Positions 51,596 to 60,667 of a stretch of 63,942 nucleotides of DNA are shown piece by piece. Both the position numbers and the translations under genes were made by a program. This DNA is from Pirellula staleyi DSM 6068 (lineage in GTDB: Bacteria > Planctomycetota > Planctomycetia > Pirellulales > Pirellulaceae). The stretch lies in the NCBI GenBank assembly GCA_945875845.1, contig CAMCMB010000039.1:1-63942 (forward strand), read 5' to 3'. The notes below the pieces were generated by a model. It was given only the letters and a program-made list of their open reading frames with translations, was not told the origin of the DNA and searched no databases. How positions within the stretch are numbered: the first letter of the stretch is position 1; each line of letters starts with the position of its first letter.

Positions 51596-52989
51596 CGTGG
51601 TGGTATACATTTTTATTGAAATTTGCGACGATAGTTTTGGCCACGATTCTAATGGTGAGTGGAGTGTTGCATCTAAGGAACCCACCTGATCATTTCGTCT
51701 CTATTGTCAACTATCAGTTCATTCCTGTAGTTGCAGCCGAAACTCTTTCGCTTTTGCTGCCCATCATGCATATCGCCTGTGGAGTCGGAATGCTCATAGG
51801 AGAACTAGCACGAGCTGCATCGATCGTCGCATGCTTTGTTTTTGGTACTTACCTGGTTTCTCAGATTGCAGCGTTCGCGTATGGGATGCAGATCAATTGT
51901 GGATGCTTTGGAACTTCACACCTGGATCCTATAGGATGGATGACGATTGCACGAACATCCATCCTCCTTGGCGTTGCCATAATCATTGTATACGCTTTGA
52001 ACTTTCGAAGGCCTCTGGACTCTTCCCCCCAATCAAGCGGTCGCCATTTCCGAGAGGGCGTAACAATCATTGAATTGGTTGTAGTTATAGGAATCATTGG
52101 AATCTTGGCATCTCTAACTCTGCCAGCTGTTTCCGCGGCACGAGAACGCGCACGAATGGTTCAGTGCGTTAATAACCTGAGGCAATGCGGACAAGCAGCA
52201 ATGTTGCACGAGTCCGCCGTGCGATTTTACCCCTCGAATGGTTGGGGGTATTTGTGGGTAGGGTTGCATGATAGGGGCTTTGGAGCAAAGCAGCCGGGGG
52301 GTTGGCTGTTTTCTATTTTGCCGTTCATCGAGCAGACACGCCTTTATGAAATGTCTCCAACTGAGAGTCGACGACATTCACGCGAACAATTTCAATCCTA
52401 TGTTCGAATGTCCGTTGACACATTCTTATGCCCCTCACGTCCAGTTCCCGTGATAAACCCGGTGAGAGAACCGCTCGATTATCATTTTGGGGGAACGGTC
52501 GTGGATCTAGCCCGCGTTGACTTTGCGGTGAACGCGGGAGACATTTCGTGGGAGACCTATAGCGGACCTGCGTCGCTGACAGATATTCATTATGTTTGGC
52601 CGTCGACAAGCATGGCGAGTGGCATGTCCTTCGTTAGATCCGAAGTAAAACAATCGAATGTTCTGGACGGGGCGAGTCAAGTAATTTACTGCGGTGAAAA
52701 ATGGGCACCGCGCGGCGAACAGTACTTGGGAAATGGTTTTAATCAGCCCTTAACCGCCGGTGAGAACCGAGACTTACATCGCTTTACCGTTGGTCCACCG
52801 GTCGGTGATGGCGATAGCCAACTTGGCTCGATTTCGCAGTTTGGATCAAGCCATGCCAATGGATGTAATTTTGTTTTCGTGGATGGAGCAACTCACGTTA
52901 TATCTTATTCAATACACCCAGCGGTGTTTTCGAAATTAGGAAACAAGGGGGATGGTCAATCGCTTGATCTAGGTGGCATTGTCGAGTAA
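51592..52989 (+). CDS. MauE/DoxX-like membrane domain fused to a pseudopilin/DUF1559 domain
   Basis: From GTG 51592 (overlapping the previous stop) the product is 465 residues. Residues 1-140 are a four-helix MauE/DoxX-like domain with the MauE hallmark NCGCFG and a redox-type CxC pair. After a short linker comes a type IV pilin-like motif REG|VTIIELVVVIGIIGILAS with Gly156 before the cleavage point and Glu at +5. It continues as a DUF1559 protein (MVQCVNNLRQCGQAAMLHE, LFSILPFIEQTRLYEM, SSHANGCNFVFVDGATHVISY). A prepilin peptidase could split it into a redox membrane protein and a pseudopilin. Such an N-terminal extension is very long for a prepilin leader. Confidence 0.88.
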   Translation: MTWWYTFLLKFATIVLATILMVSGVLHLRNPPDHFVSIVNYQFIPVVAAETLSLLLPIMHIACGVGMLIGELARAASIVACFVFGTYLVSQIAAFAYGMQINCGCFGTSHLDPIGWMTIARTSILLGVAIIIVYALNFRRPLDSSPQSSGRHFREGVTIIELVVVIGIIGILASLTLPAVSAARERARMVQCVNNLRQCGQAAMLHESAVRFYPSNGWGYLWVGLHDRGFGAKQPGGWLFSILPFIEQTRLYEMSPTESRRHSREQFQSYVRMSVDTFLCPSRPVPVINPVREPLDYHFGGTVVDLARVDFAVNAGDISWETYSGPASLTDIHYVWPSTSMASGMSFVRSEVKQSNVLDGASQVIYCGEKWAPRGEQYLGNGFNQPLTAGENRDLHRFTVGPPVGDGDSQLGSISQFGSSHANGCNFVFVDGATHVISYSIHPAVFSKLGNKGDGQSLDLGGIVE

Positions 52990-53059
52990 GAGCATGTCTT
53001 CGGTCAGATGGGAGCGGTTAAGATGACCTTAATTGGACGCTTTCTGAGAGGAAATGCTT

Positions 53060-55624
53060 TTACTCGTACTGAAGGGCGGTGGAGAGGTTGAGCCGAGCGG
53101 CGCGTTCCGCTGGGATCATGGCTGCTACCACCACGACCGATATCTCGAACAGCAACGCTCCAATCAATAGCCAAGGGTGAATTTGATATTGGATGTCATG
53201 ACCGGTTACCGGCATGGTTGTCAAATTGATTTCGTACGAGATCCAAATACCTGTCAGAACGCCAGGAACGATTCCAATGATTCCCATGATCATCGCCTGA
53301 GCTAAAATCATTTTGCGAATTTGCCAACGCGTCATTGCAACGACACGTAGCATACCAATCTCTCGCGTCTGCTCCAAAATATTCATGGCCAATGTATTGA
53401 TCAACCCCAACGCAGCAATCAAGGTGCCAACTGCGAGAACAGCCCAGAGTCCACCCACCATGCCGTTGAGTTTCGATTGAATGATTCTTTCCAAGTCAAC
53501 ATTCGACTGAAACATCATTCCTGCCTCGTTGCATAAAGCTCGCAATTGATTTTCGACATTAGCCAACTCCTTTGGAATCGCCTTGATGACAACCACATCG
53601 GTGCCATCGATATTGAGAAGTTTCTTTGCAAATTCGGCTTCGAGATAGAGAGTCAAACCGCCCGCGATATACTCATTGGTCACTCCAGCAATTCTCAACA
53701 TCGTCGAACCTTGATTTGTGTCGAGCGGGATAGTATCGCCCATATGAAGGTTTAGCCGTTGGGAAAGCACCGAACCCAAAACAACTTCTCCATTTCGAAC
53801 GCCCGACATTACTTCCGATTCATTCCCCTCAATCAAATCGAAATAGTCCTGCGTCGTCGAGTTAAATTTTCGAACGACAACAACGACCGTTGCTTCATTG
53901 CTTCGCGCACTGACAAAGCGAAGCATATCGACCAACTCAACCCCAGGCATATCGACAATTTTTTCAACCAATCCATCGGGCATGTCCGCCGACTGCCCGC
54001 TATTCATATCCGGCATGGCAGCTCGAACAAAAAAATCCCCGACGATCGTCCGTTTGTACCAGCCCTCCACGTTTCGAATGTTGTCGAGAATGGTACTGGC
54101 CATACCTAATCCAGATCCCATTGCAATAAAGACAATTCCAATTGTCAAAGAAGATCGGCCTCGATGGCGAAGGATTTGCCGTCGTGCCAGCTTGGCTTCC
54201 GTCGGGAGAAACCTACCCAGCAGCCATGCCACCCAAGCCGTCAAGTCTCCAATGACTCCCGGGAGTAAGAAGACAATACCTATCTTCATAAGCATGACGC
54301 CGAAAATGGCATGTTTTACATCGATGATCGCGATGATCGATAGAACTTGGATTGCGGTTCCGATCAGGATGAGCGTACAGCCGAATCCAATCCATCCTAC
54401 TCTTGAGGTTCCGAATTCGCCCGTGGCGACAACTCGCATTGCCTCAGAGGGTGACAATCGCGACGCACGAAATGCGGGAAAGAAGGCGCCGATAAAAGAA
54501 ATGGCTACTCCGCATAGCGCTGCTATCAAATAGGGCCAAATCGAAAAAGGGCACGGCGGAATTTCAATTTCCAATAACTGAGCGGTCGACTTGCGAAGGA
54601 TTGAGTCTCCGAAATACCCCAATACGCAGCCCAAGATAGAACCGATTGAGCCGAGCCATAGCCCTTCGCGAACGATCATCAAAAGCAATTGCTTGCGTGT
54701 GCCACCGAGTGACCGAAGGATTCCGAGCTGTCTACGACGTTCCCCGACATTCATCTGAAACGTATTGTAGATCATCAACGTCGAGATCACTAAAGCGAAT
54801 AACGTTGCTAATCGAAGCCCTTGCTGTGGTGCAATCGTGCTTTCGTTTGCGACTTGACTTCGCAGCGTTGGCTCTCGCACATTCAAGCCTTCCGGAAGTT
54901 GGGCCTTGATCACGTCTCGCACGTTCTCCATCTTTGCGCCCGTGTCCAGGACAATTTGAATGGCATCGAGTTTGCCCGGCGCACGTGACCATCGCTGAAC
55001 GGTCGTGAGGTCTGCAACGATGAGTCCAGATTGCAGTGCGGCGCTCGCATCGTTTGGCTTGATTAAGCCGACAACGGTCGCAGCCTTCGGTTGCAAACTA
55101 CTTTTCGTGAGAAAGCGCACTTCACTTCCCACTTTTACGTTGGTGGACTTCGCAAAGCTGGCATCCATCAATACGCCTGGAGTGTTGCCTTCGGTCTGTT
55201 CTAGCCCACCGCCTTCCACCAACTGATAACTTCGAACTTGTTTGTCCAGAGTCGGGATGACACCTAGTAACTGCACTCGGAAACGTGTCGGTGTTATTGG
55301 CTCGTCGGAAGTGGAGTTCGCAGCGCCGGACAACGTCATGCTGGAATAGCGGCGAAGAATGGGCGACGCCACGGCCACACCCGGCAGACTTGCAATCGGC
55401 TCCAACGGCTTGCCATCAAAGGATAAACTTCCGGCTCCTTCAATTTCAAGGGATGCACTTCCTGTTACGGCTCGCACCATCGCGATCTGAGCGAGTTGCG
55501 CCGATGTCGATGCGAGAGAAGTTGCAACAATGGCTGCAACTCCAATCACGATACTAAGCAAGGTAAGCAAACTGCGGGTTGGTCGCGACTGAATTTCCCG
55601 AACAGATAGTTTCCTCAGTGGCAT
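53060..55624 (-). CDS. FtsX-like ABC transporter permease (MacB/LolC type)
   Basis: The 854-residue protein has an N-terminal membrane helix (LLTLLSIVIGVAAIVATSL), a periplasmic MacB-like domain (about 40-265), two FtsX membrane units (about 270-420 and 735-850) and between them a second periplasmic domain. Signature segments are NVGERRRQLGILRSLGGTRKQ and ILEQTREIGMLRVVAMTR. It belongs with the ATPase at 55624; TAATG overlap implies coupling. Family members extract lipoproteins or export peptides and toxins. No outer-membrane or adaptor partner is adjacent. Confidence 0.92.
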   Translation of the reverse strand: MPLRKLSVREIQSRPTRSLLTLLSIVIGVAAIVATSLASTSAQLAQIAMVRAVTGSASLEIEGAGSLSFDGKPLEPIASLPGVAVASPILRRYSSMTLSGAANSTSDEPITPTRFRVQLLGVIPTLDKQVRSYQLVEGGGLEQTEGNTPGVLMDASFAKSTNVKVGSEVRFLTKSSLQPKAATVVGLIKPNDASAALQSGLIVADLTTVQRWSRAPGKLDAIQIVLDTGAKMENVRDVIKAQLPEGLNVREPTLRSQVANESTIAPQQGLRLATLFALVISTLMIYNTFQMNVGERRRQLGILRSLGGTRKQLLLMIVREGLWLGSIGSILGCVLGYFGDSILRKSTAQLLEIEIPPCPFSIWPYLIAALCGVAISFIGAFFPAFRASRLSPSEAMRVVATGEFGTSRVGWIGFGCTLILIGTAIQVLSIIAIIDVKHAIFGVMLMKIGIVFLLPGVIGDLTAWVAWLLGRFLPTEAKLARRQILRHRGRSSLTIGIVFIAMGSGLGMASTILDNIRNVEGWYKRTIVGDFFVRAAMPDMNSGQSADMPDGLVEKIVDMPGVELVDMLRFVSARSNEATVVVVVRKFNSTTQDYFDLIEGNESEVMSGVRNGEVVLGSVLSQRLNLHMGDTIPLDTNQGSTMLRIAGVTNEYIAGGLTLYLEAEFAKKLLNIDGTDVVVIKAIPKELANVENQLRALCNEAGMMFQSNVDLERIIQSKLNGMVGGLWAVLAVGTLIAALGLINTLAMNILEQTREIGMLRVVAMTRWQIRKMILAQAMIMGIIGIVPGVLTGIWISYEINLTTMPVTGHDIQYQIHPWLLIGALLFEISVVVVAAMIPAERAARLNLSTALQYE

Positions 55625-56412
55625 TAGCGATTCCCCTCCGAGAGAATCGCGGGGTCGATCGGACGCGACGGAACCTTTGGAAACTGCCCCGACCCCATGT
55701 TAAACGCCTGCGCATTGGCAGCAAACTCTTCATGCGAAAGATCGCGTTCGATGTTGCCATCGCGAAACATGAGCAATCGAAATGCCGATTTCGCTACATT
55801 GGCGTCATGGGTCACCATCACGATGGTTTGTTTTGAATCGGTAGCTAGTTCGCCGAGCAACTTGGTAATGCGACCGCTTTGCCGCGAATCCAGGTTTCCA
55901 GTAGGTTCGTCGGCCAGTAAGATCGCAGGTTTGATCACGATAGCTCTCGCGACTGCAACACGTTGCTGCTCACCACCCGAGAGTTTGGCTGGAATATGAT
56001 CGGCTCTGTGCGTGAGCTCGACGCGTTCGAGCGCCTCCATGGCCTGTTTCTTGGCTGTCTTCCAATCGACACCATCCAATTCCAGCGGCAAGGAAATGTT
56101 TTCGACTGCAGAAAGCGTCGGAATCAGATTGAACGCTTGAAAGACAAACCCGATTTTTCGCCGTCTCAGTAATGTGCGTTCGTCATCATTCAAATTCGCG
56201 ATATCCACACCATCCAAAATCACTTGCCCAATTGTCGGCGGTTCGATTCCGCCAATGATACTCATGAGCGTGCTTTTTCCAGACCCAGAAGGGCCCATGA
56301 CAGCCACAAATTCGCCGCTTTCAATGGTAAGATCGACACCCCTCAATACCTCTACGGCCAAATCCCCCGTGCCGAATTGTTTGTAGAGATTTCGAGTGGT
56401 TATGATCGGCAT
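55624..56412 (-). CDS. ABC transporter ATP-binding protein (LolD/MacB type)
   Basis: The 262-residue ATPase has Walker A GPSGSGKSTLM, Q-loop GFVFQAFNLIPTLSAVEN, signature LSGGEQQRVAVARAI, Walker B ILLADEPTGNLD and MVTHDANVA with the switch His. The FVFQAFNLIP form is typical of the MacB/LolD group. A C-terminal extension of about 45 residues follows. It is upstream of and coupled to the FtsX-like permease. Confidence 0.94.
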   Translation of the reverse strand: MPIITTRNLYKQFGTGDLAVEVLRGVDLTIESGEFVAVMGPSGSGKSTLMSIIGGIEPPTIGQVILDGVDIANLNDDERTLLRRRKIGFVFQAFNLIPTLSAVENISLPLELDGVDWKTAKKQAMEALERVELTHRADHIPAKLSGGEQQRVAVARAIVIKPAILLADEPTGNLDSRQSGRITKLLGELATDSKQTIVMVTHDANVAKSAFRLLMFRDGNIERDLSHEEFAANAQAFNMGSGQFPKVPSRPIDPAILSEGNR

Positions 56413-56576
56413 CGGTTGTTTTCGTCATTCGGTAGTGAGAAGAGAAGCTTGACATTGTACCGCGTTTGGTACTAACGTAGCAGCCCCCCTTACTTGACGG
56501 TTGCGTGGGTCAACCATGCAGGCCAAAAACGGGGCTCCAACGTGGTTTTGAGCAACAATTTTAAGGATTTGGTCAC

Positions 56577-57557
56577 GTGCGAATTCTAGTCACTGGTGGA
56601 ACCGGACTTTTAGGTAATAACGTCATTCGACAGGCATTGAGTCGAGGGTTCGAGGTTGCCAGTCTGTGCCGATCCGATCGAAATAGCCGGCCTTTTACCG
56701 GCCTGAACGTAGCTGTCTACTCGGTTGATTTAACGAGGGCCGAGGACCTGTCTCAGGTCTTTGAGAGTCATTTCGATGCAGTGGTACATTGTGCGGCTCA
56801 TATCCAAATCGGCTGGTCACGCCTCGAGGAGGGGTTGCAAGTGAATCGCGATGGGACCCAGCGACTGCTTGCAGAAGCTGCCAAACATCGCGTCCGGTTT
56901 ATTCACATTTCTACCGTAAATACGCTAGCCGTTGGCGCGCAGGAAAACCCGGCGAACGAGCAAACCGTCGGGGATGGACAGGTTCCTTGTACGTATGTCG
57001 TAACCAAGCGAGCCGCCGAAAAACTCGCTGTAGAATCGGCTAAATCAGGTCAAGATGTCGTGATCGTCCATCCAGGATTTATGCTCGGGCCTTGGGATTG
57101 GAAACCGAGCAGCGGTCGAATGATCCAAGGCTTGCAGGGCTTTGCACCTTTAGCCCCCTCTGGCGGTTGCACGGTCTGCGATCCGCGCGACGTCGCCGAC
57201 GCAATCCTCCAGGCAATCCAACTAGGAAAGCCAGGACGACATTATATACTTGGTGGGGAGAATCTCACGTATCTCGAACTGTGGCAACGTATCTCAACCG
57301 AGTTGGGAAAACGTGGACCATTCACCTACATGCGAGCGCCGGGTCGATTTGTGGGGAGTGTTGTCGGTGATATGCTTAGCAAGGTTCTTGGCCGTGAATT
57401 GGATGTCAACTCGGCAGCCATTGGGATGGCATCGCAGTTTCATTGGTACTCAAGTCAGCGAGCCATCGATGAGTTGGGTTACAAACCCAGGCCAGTGGAT
57501 GAGTCCATTCGTGATGCGGTGACATGGCTACGAGACAACCAACTTTTAGCAAGCTAA
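56577..57557 (+). CDS. NAD-dependent epimerase/dihydroflavonol-reductase-like protein
   Basis: The 326-residue protein is an extended short-chain dehydrogenase: ILVTGGTGLLGNNVIRQAL dinucleotide motif, VVHCAAHIQIGW, ISTVNTLAVG, and the YxxxK pair in CTYVVTKRAAEKLA. It probably acts on a nucleotide sugar, steroid or small ketone; substrate not deducible. A GTG start at 56577 is used because AAGGA lies nine bases upstream. It is transcribed away from the ABC exporter, with 164 nt between them. Confidence 0.9.
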   Translation: MRILVTGGTGLLGNNVIRQALSRGFEVASLCRSDRNSRPFTGLNVAVYSVDLTRAEDLSQVFESHFDAVVHCAAHIQIGWSRLEEGLQVNRDGTQRLLAEAAKHRVRFIHISTVNTLAVGAQENPANEQTVGDGQVPCTYVVTKRAAEKLAVESAKSGQDVVIVHPGFMLGPWDWKPSSGRMIQGLQGFAPLAPSGGCTVCDPRDVADAILQAIQLGKPGRHYILGGENLTYLELWQRISTELGKRGPFTYMRAPGRFVGSVVGDMLSKVLGRELDVNSAAIGMASQFHWYSSQRAIDELGYKPRPVDESIRDAVTWLRDNQLLAS

Positions 57558-57632
57558 CAAAATGAGCCTTTCCGTGTACGAATCCGACGCCACGAATCGT
57601 CATCGATTTCACTTCTATCGAAAGGTTACCGC

Positions 57633-58121
57633 TTGAATACCCAACCGTGGGACGCACTCGAACGCGCGATCGTATTGGCAGTGAACGCACACCTCGGCCA
57701 ACGAGACAAGGCGGGGCATCCTTATATCCTGCATTTATTGCGCGTCATGGAGAGCGTCAGCGATCCGTTCGAAAAGCAGGCCGCCGTACTTCATGATTAT
57801 CTAGAAGATACGACTGGAACGGTCGACGAACTACGTCGCAACGAGATCAGCGATTCAGCCATCCAAGCGATTATTCTTTTAACACGCGCCCAAGGGCAAT
57901 CGTACTGCGAATACGTGATCGCACTTAGTCGCGATACAATCGCAAAACAAGCCAAGCTGGCGGACTTGGAAGACAACTATCGCATTGGTCGCGTCGCATA
58001 TCGTGCAGGACACGAAACGGAGGACGCAATGCGGATGCAGCACTATGCATTGAGCTATCAATTTCTAAAACAGGCGATCGGTGAACACGAGTATCGAGAT
58101 CGCATGCGGTGCTTGAAATAA
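57633..58121 (+). CDS. HD-type metal phosphohydrolase (RelA/SpoT-hydrolase-like)
   Basis: The 162-residue single-domain protein has [21 protein letters not shown] with the first His, [15 protein letters not shown] with the HD pair and the following ED, and [13 protein letters not shown] with the last Asp. This is the order of the small alarmone hydrolase group (MESH1-like), which removes pyrophosphate from (p)ppGpp; other nucleotides are possible. The start is TTG 57633 with AAAGG about eight bases before it. Confidence 0.82.
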   Translation: MNTQPWDALERAIVLAVNAHLGQRDKAGHPYILHLLRVMESVSDPFEKQAAVLHDYLEDTTGTVDELRRNEISDSAIQAIILLTRAQGQSYCEYVIALSRDTIAKQAKLADLEDNYRIGRVAYRAGHETEDAMRMQHYALSYQFLKQAIGEHEYRDRMRCLK

Positions 58122-58282
58122 GTGTTCGAGACATGTGGTTAACAGGTTTTGATGCACCTAGCATGAATACGCTGTGTATCGATAAACCGATGAAAGCTCC
58201 ACTTGTACTGACTCAAAAGGTCCCAGTCTGGCCCACTTCCGAAGGTCTTTGCATGGAATGTCCGATCGCTCGATCCGGTACT

Positions 58283-58522
58283 TCATGTAGTCGAAAATCC
58301 TGCCGCGAATATCGTGAAGGGACCCAAACGCCTGCTAGAGGTCCCCATTGGCTTTTTTGCCCGAACGTTCTCCTCCATCACCACAGCAACCCTCTGATGG
58401 ATTTGCGTTGGCTGAATCGATAGCTCTTCGGCTATCGTGGCAATTGACTCTTTTCCTTTTAGGTACCGCCGAACGATGGCTGTTTTTTGTTCCGCTGTGA
58501 ATTTCCTACGTGAATTGGTCAT
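58283..58522 (-). pseudogene. IS3-type transposase OrfA, truncated
   Basis: About 55 N-terminal residues match an OrfA helix-turn-helix: [47 protein letters not shown]. The rest ([20 protein letters not shown]) does not continue the family and no OrfB follows on this strand. I see no terminal inverted repeats. It is an insertion-sequence remnant at the left border of the copper oxidase genes. Confidence 0.75.
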
Positions 58523-58623
58523 GGAAATCTCTCCGGTGAAAAGGTTATGTTAACCTATTCAACGGAAATTCCACTTCCTACTGGAGCAAGACACGTGTGA
58601 TCTCGGAGCTCTGCGGCGTTTTA

Positions 58624-59142
58624 TTAGTTGTCCAGATCAAACCAATAAATAGAGAGCTCGGCCACCCCATTGTGCTCTCGCTTTTCAACGGTGTCGATCG
58701 AGACTTCGATTTGGATTTCGTCGGTCTCAAGCAACTCTGCATATTCGGACATCGAAAATTGGAAGCGGTGAGGGCTTACGGTGTCCGATGACCGAAAGGG
58801 TGCGTCGGGATGAAGTCCAAAACGTCCAATCTCTTGTCGACCCTTACCATTGGCAAGCACAAGATGTACGACAAAAGTTGAAGTTCCAGACGACGGCGGC
58901 TTGTAGGCCGTAACGTCGATAGCAATACGTCGTCGTCCAAGCCGCACCAATCGCTTCGTTTCGGAGTCGCACTTAGATTTCCATCGGAATATCTTCGCTC
59001 CCCCTTCGTCCAGACTTTCTGCTTGCGACGAAGGTATGTCCGTTGGCGGCACTGGGCTTGGACCTCGCGAGCATGATGAGCATGTGACAATACAAATTGC
59101 GACGCAAAACAGGAGCCCCACATCTTTTTCTTTGCCAATCAT
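58624..59142 (-). CDS. Lipoprotein downstream of tyrosinase
   Basis: The 172-residue product has a signal segment ending in a lipobox-like TCSSC (Cys24), then a proline- and serine-rich linker (SRGPSPVPPTDIPSSQ) and a beta-rich domain (RRRIAIDVTAYKPPSSGTST, FVVHLVLANGKGR, EIQIEVSIDTVEK). No homologous fold is recognised. It lies 23 nt after the tyrosinase gene on the same strand and is probably its accessory protein, for instance in copper delivery; that is inferred from position only. Confidence 0.72.
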   Translation of the reverse strand: MIGKEKDVGLLFCVAICIVTCSSCSRGPSPVPPTDIPSSQAESLDEGGAKIFRWKSKCDSETKRLVRLGRRRIAIDVTAYKPPSSGTSTFVVHLVLANGKGRQEIGRFGLHPDAPFRSSDTVSPHRFQFSMSEYAELLETDEIQIEVSIDTVEKREHNGVAELSIYWFDLDN

Positions 59143-59165
59143 GATTCACCTTGGTATTTCGCCGA

Positions 59166-60617
59166 TCAAAGAACGACGATTTCGATGGAGCCGGGAACCA
59201 CCTGTCCAACGCTGTCAATGATAACACCACTCACGGGAATAGGAATAAGTTGAACGCTGATTTCCCCTGCCTTCAAACGATCAAAGCCACGCAATCGTTT
59301 CAGGGTCGCAGTCAAATTCACGAGGACACTTGGTAAATGCTTGTTCGCGTCGTCCCCGTGGCCGCTATGGTCCAAAAACCCAATCGTCTCGACATAATGC
59401 GGGTCGGTGTCGGGAGTCTCGATGGAAAGCTCAGGATGATTCACGAACACTCGAAAGCCGCGCACGTTATCGCCCAACGCGATATCATCGATCAAAGCGA
59501 AGACCTCTTCGACTTTTCCATCCGCAGGTGTGGTGACAGCATTCAAACTAGACTCTGTTAGACTCATGCTTTGTGCCAACGGGCTGGAAGCAGTGGCGGC
59601 TCGCTTGTTCAATCCTCCGAATCGTTGGGTGCCCACGACGTTGGTTCCTGGCTTGGATTGCAGAACAGCAAGAAGTCGGCTTTCACGACCAGGATCGGAT
59701 TGCCTATTGTCCAATTGAGGTTGGAAATCATAGCGATACCCGAAATCACTGATGTTTTGAAGATCTTTGACGATGGTCGTGTAAGGGGTTCCATCCGGCT
59801 TCAAGTAATTGTTGGTAAAGGACATGTTTAACCAAAGTGGATCGGTTGAATTCTTTCGCCCCAGTGCATTCCAGTGATCCCAAATGCGATCGATATTGGA
59901 ATGATGCATAAAGAAGATAGGGTCGCGTGGAGAATCATATCTAGGCATGTACCCGCCGATTTTATTGTGGACAAGGTTGTGTGGCGAGCGTTCCAAAATC
60001 CCTTGAAAACCTCCTCCTGCAGGAACCCATTGCGGGTCGACATCCGTTTGACTTGGATTACGAGTAGTGCCGAACGCTTCGTATACGGTTTCATTGTATA
60101 TTTTGTCGATGACCTGGGTCTGCCCAACGATAGAATCCGTTAGTGCGTTCGCTCCGGTTAGACTGTTTCTATTTGTTACAAAGAGCGGATTGGTTCGTCC
60201 CTTGTACATCGGATTGGCGAACGCGTCGGGCAGCAATCGCATTTCGGTCCAATTCCAATAGGGCATCGCAAAATTACTCTTCCCCGTCAACGCTTGAACC
60301 GCTGTTTCGTACATCAAAACGTACGCTCGATGCCAAGGTAAAAAATACCAATCGCCGTGCGGGCAGAACTTGAATCCATCCGGCCACCTCCCATGTTGAT
60401 TGGCGAAGCCCAGCCAACTGACAGGCTTGGACTGATCTTTTGCTTTCATCAATCTAACAAAGTCACGATATGCGGAAAGATCGTCATCATCCAAGGCCAT
60501 CCCCGACAAACTGCGACGAGTCCGAAGGACTTGCTGCGCGAAAGTCACTTGCCCGGCAAATACCGTGACTGCACCCATCGACACAAGTTTGAGGGCGGTT
60601 CTTCGTGGAAGCTTCAT
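59166..60617 (-). CDS. Exported tyrosinase / polyphenol oxidase
   Basis: The 483-residue protein has a twin-arginine-like signal (KLPRRTALKLVSMGAVTVFAG). The first copper site is given by His in ANQHGRW, CPHGDWYF and LPWHRAYV, the second by His in RSPHNLVHNKIGG and FFMHHSNIDRIWDHW. The C-terminal 150 residues (KVEEVFALIDDIALGDNVRGFRVF is typical of the region) form the beta-sandwich found in plant-type polyphenol oxidases. It should oxidise phenols to quinones. It lies 50 nt after the multicopper oxidase gene, forming a phenol- and copper-oxidase operon. Confidence 0.92.
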   Translation of the reverse strand: MKLPRRTALKLVSMGAVTVFAGQVTFAQQVLRTRRSLSGMALDDDDLSAYRDFVRLMKAKDQSKPVSWLGFANQHGRWPDGFKFCPHGDWYFLPWHRAYVLMYETAVQALTGKSNFAMPYWNWTEMRLLPDAFANPMYKGRTNPLFVTNRNSLTGANALTDSIVGQTQVIDKIYNETVYEAFGTTRNPSQTDVDPQWVPAGGGFQGILERSPHNLVHNKIGGYMPRYDSPRDPIFFMHHSNIDRIWDHWNALGRKNSTDPLWLNMSFTNNYLKPDGTPYTTIVKDLQNISDFGYRYDFQPQLDNRQSDPGRESRLLAVLQSKPGTNVVGTQRFGGLNKRAATASSPLAQSMSLTESSLNAVTTPADGKVEEVFALIDDIALGDNVRGFRVFVNHPELSIETPDTDPHYVETIGFLDHSGHGDDANKHLPSVLVNLTATLKRLRGFDRLKAGEISVQLIPIPVSGVIIDSVGQVVPGSIEIVVL

Positions 60618-60667
60618 AATACGGATCCTTGATAGAGTAACTCACAAAACAAAAGACGTAGAAAGGC

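Noticed and set aside
56449-56475. TTGACA and TACTAA as a promoter of the epimerase gene
   Set aside because: The spacer is only 15 nt and the -10 match is moderate; not strong enough to call.
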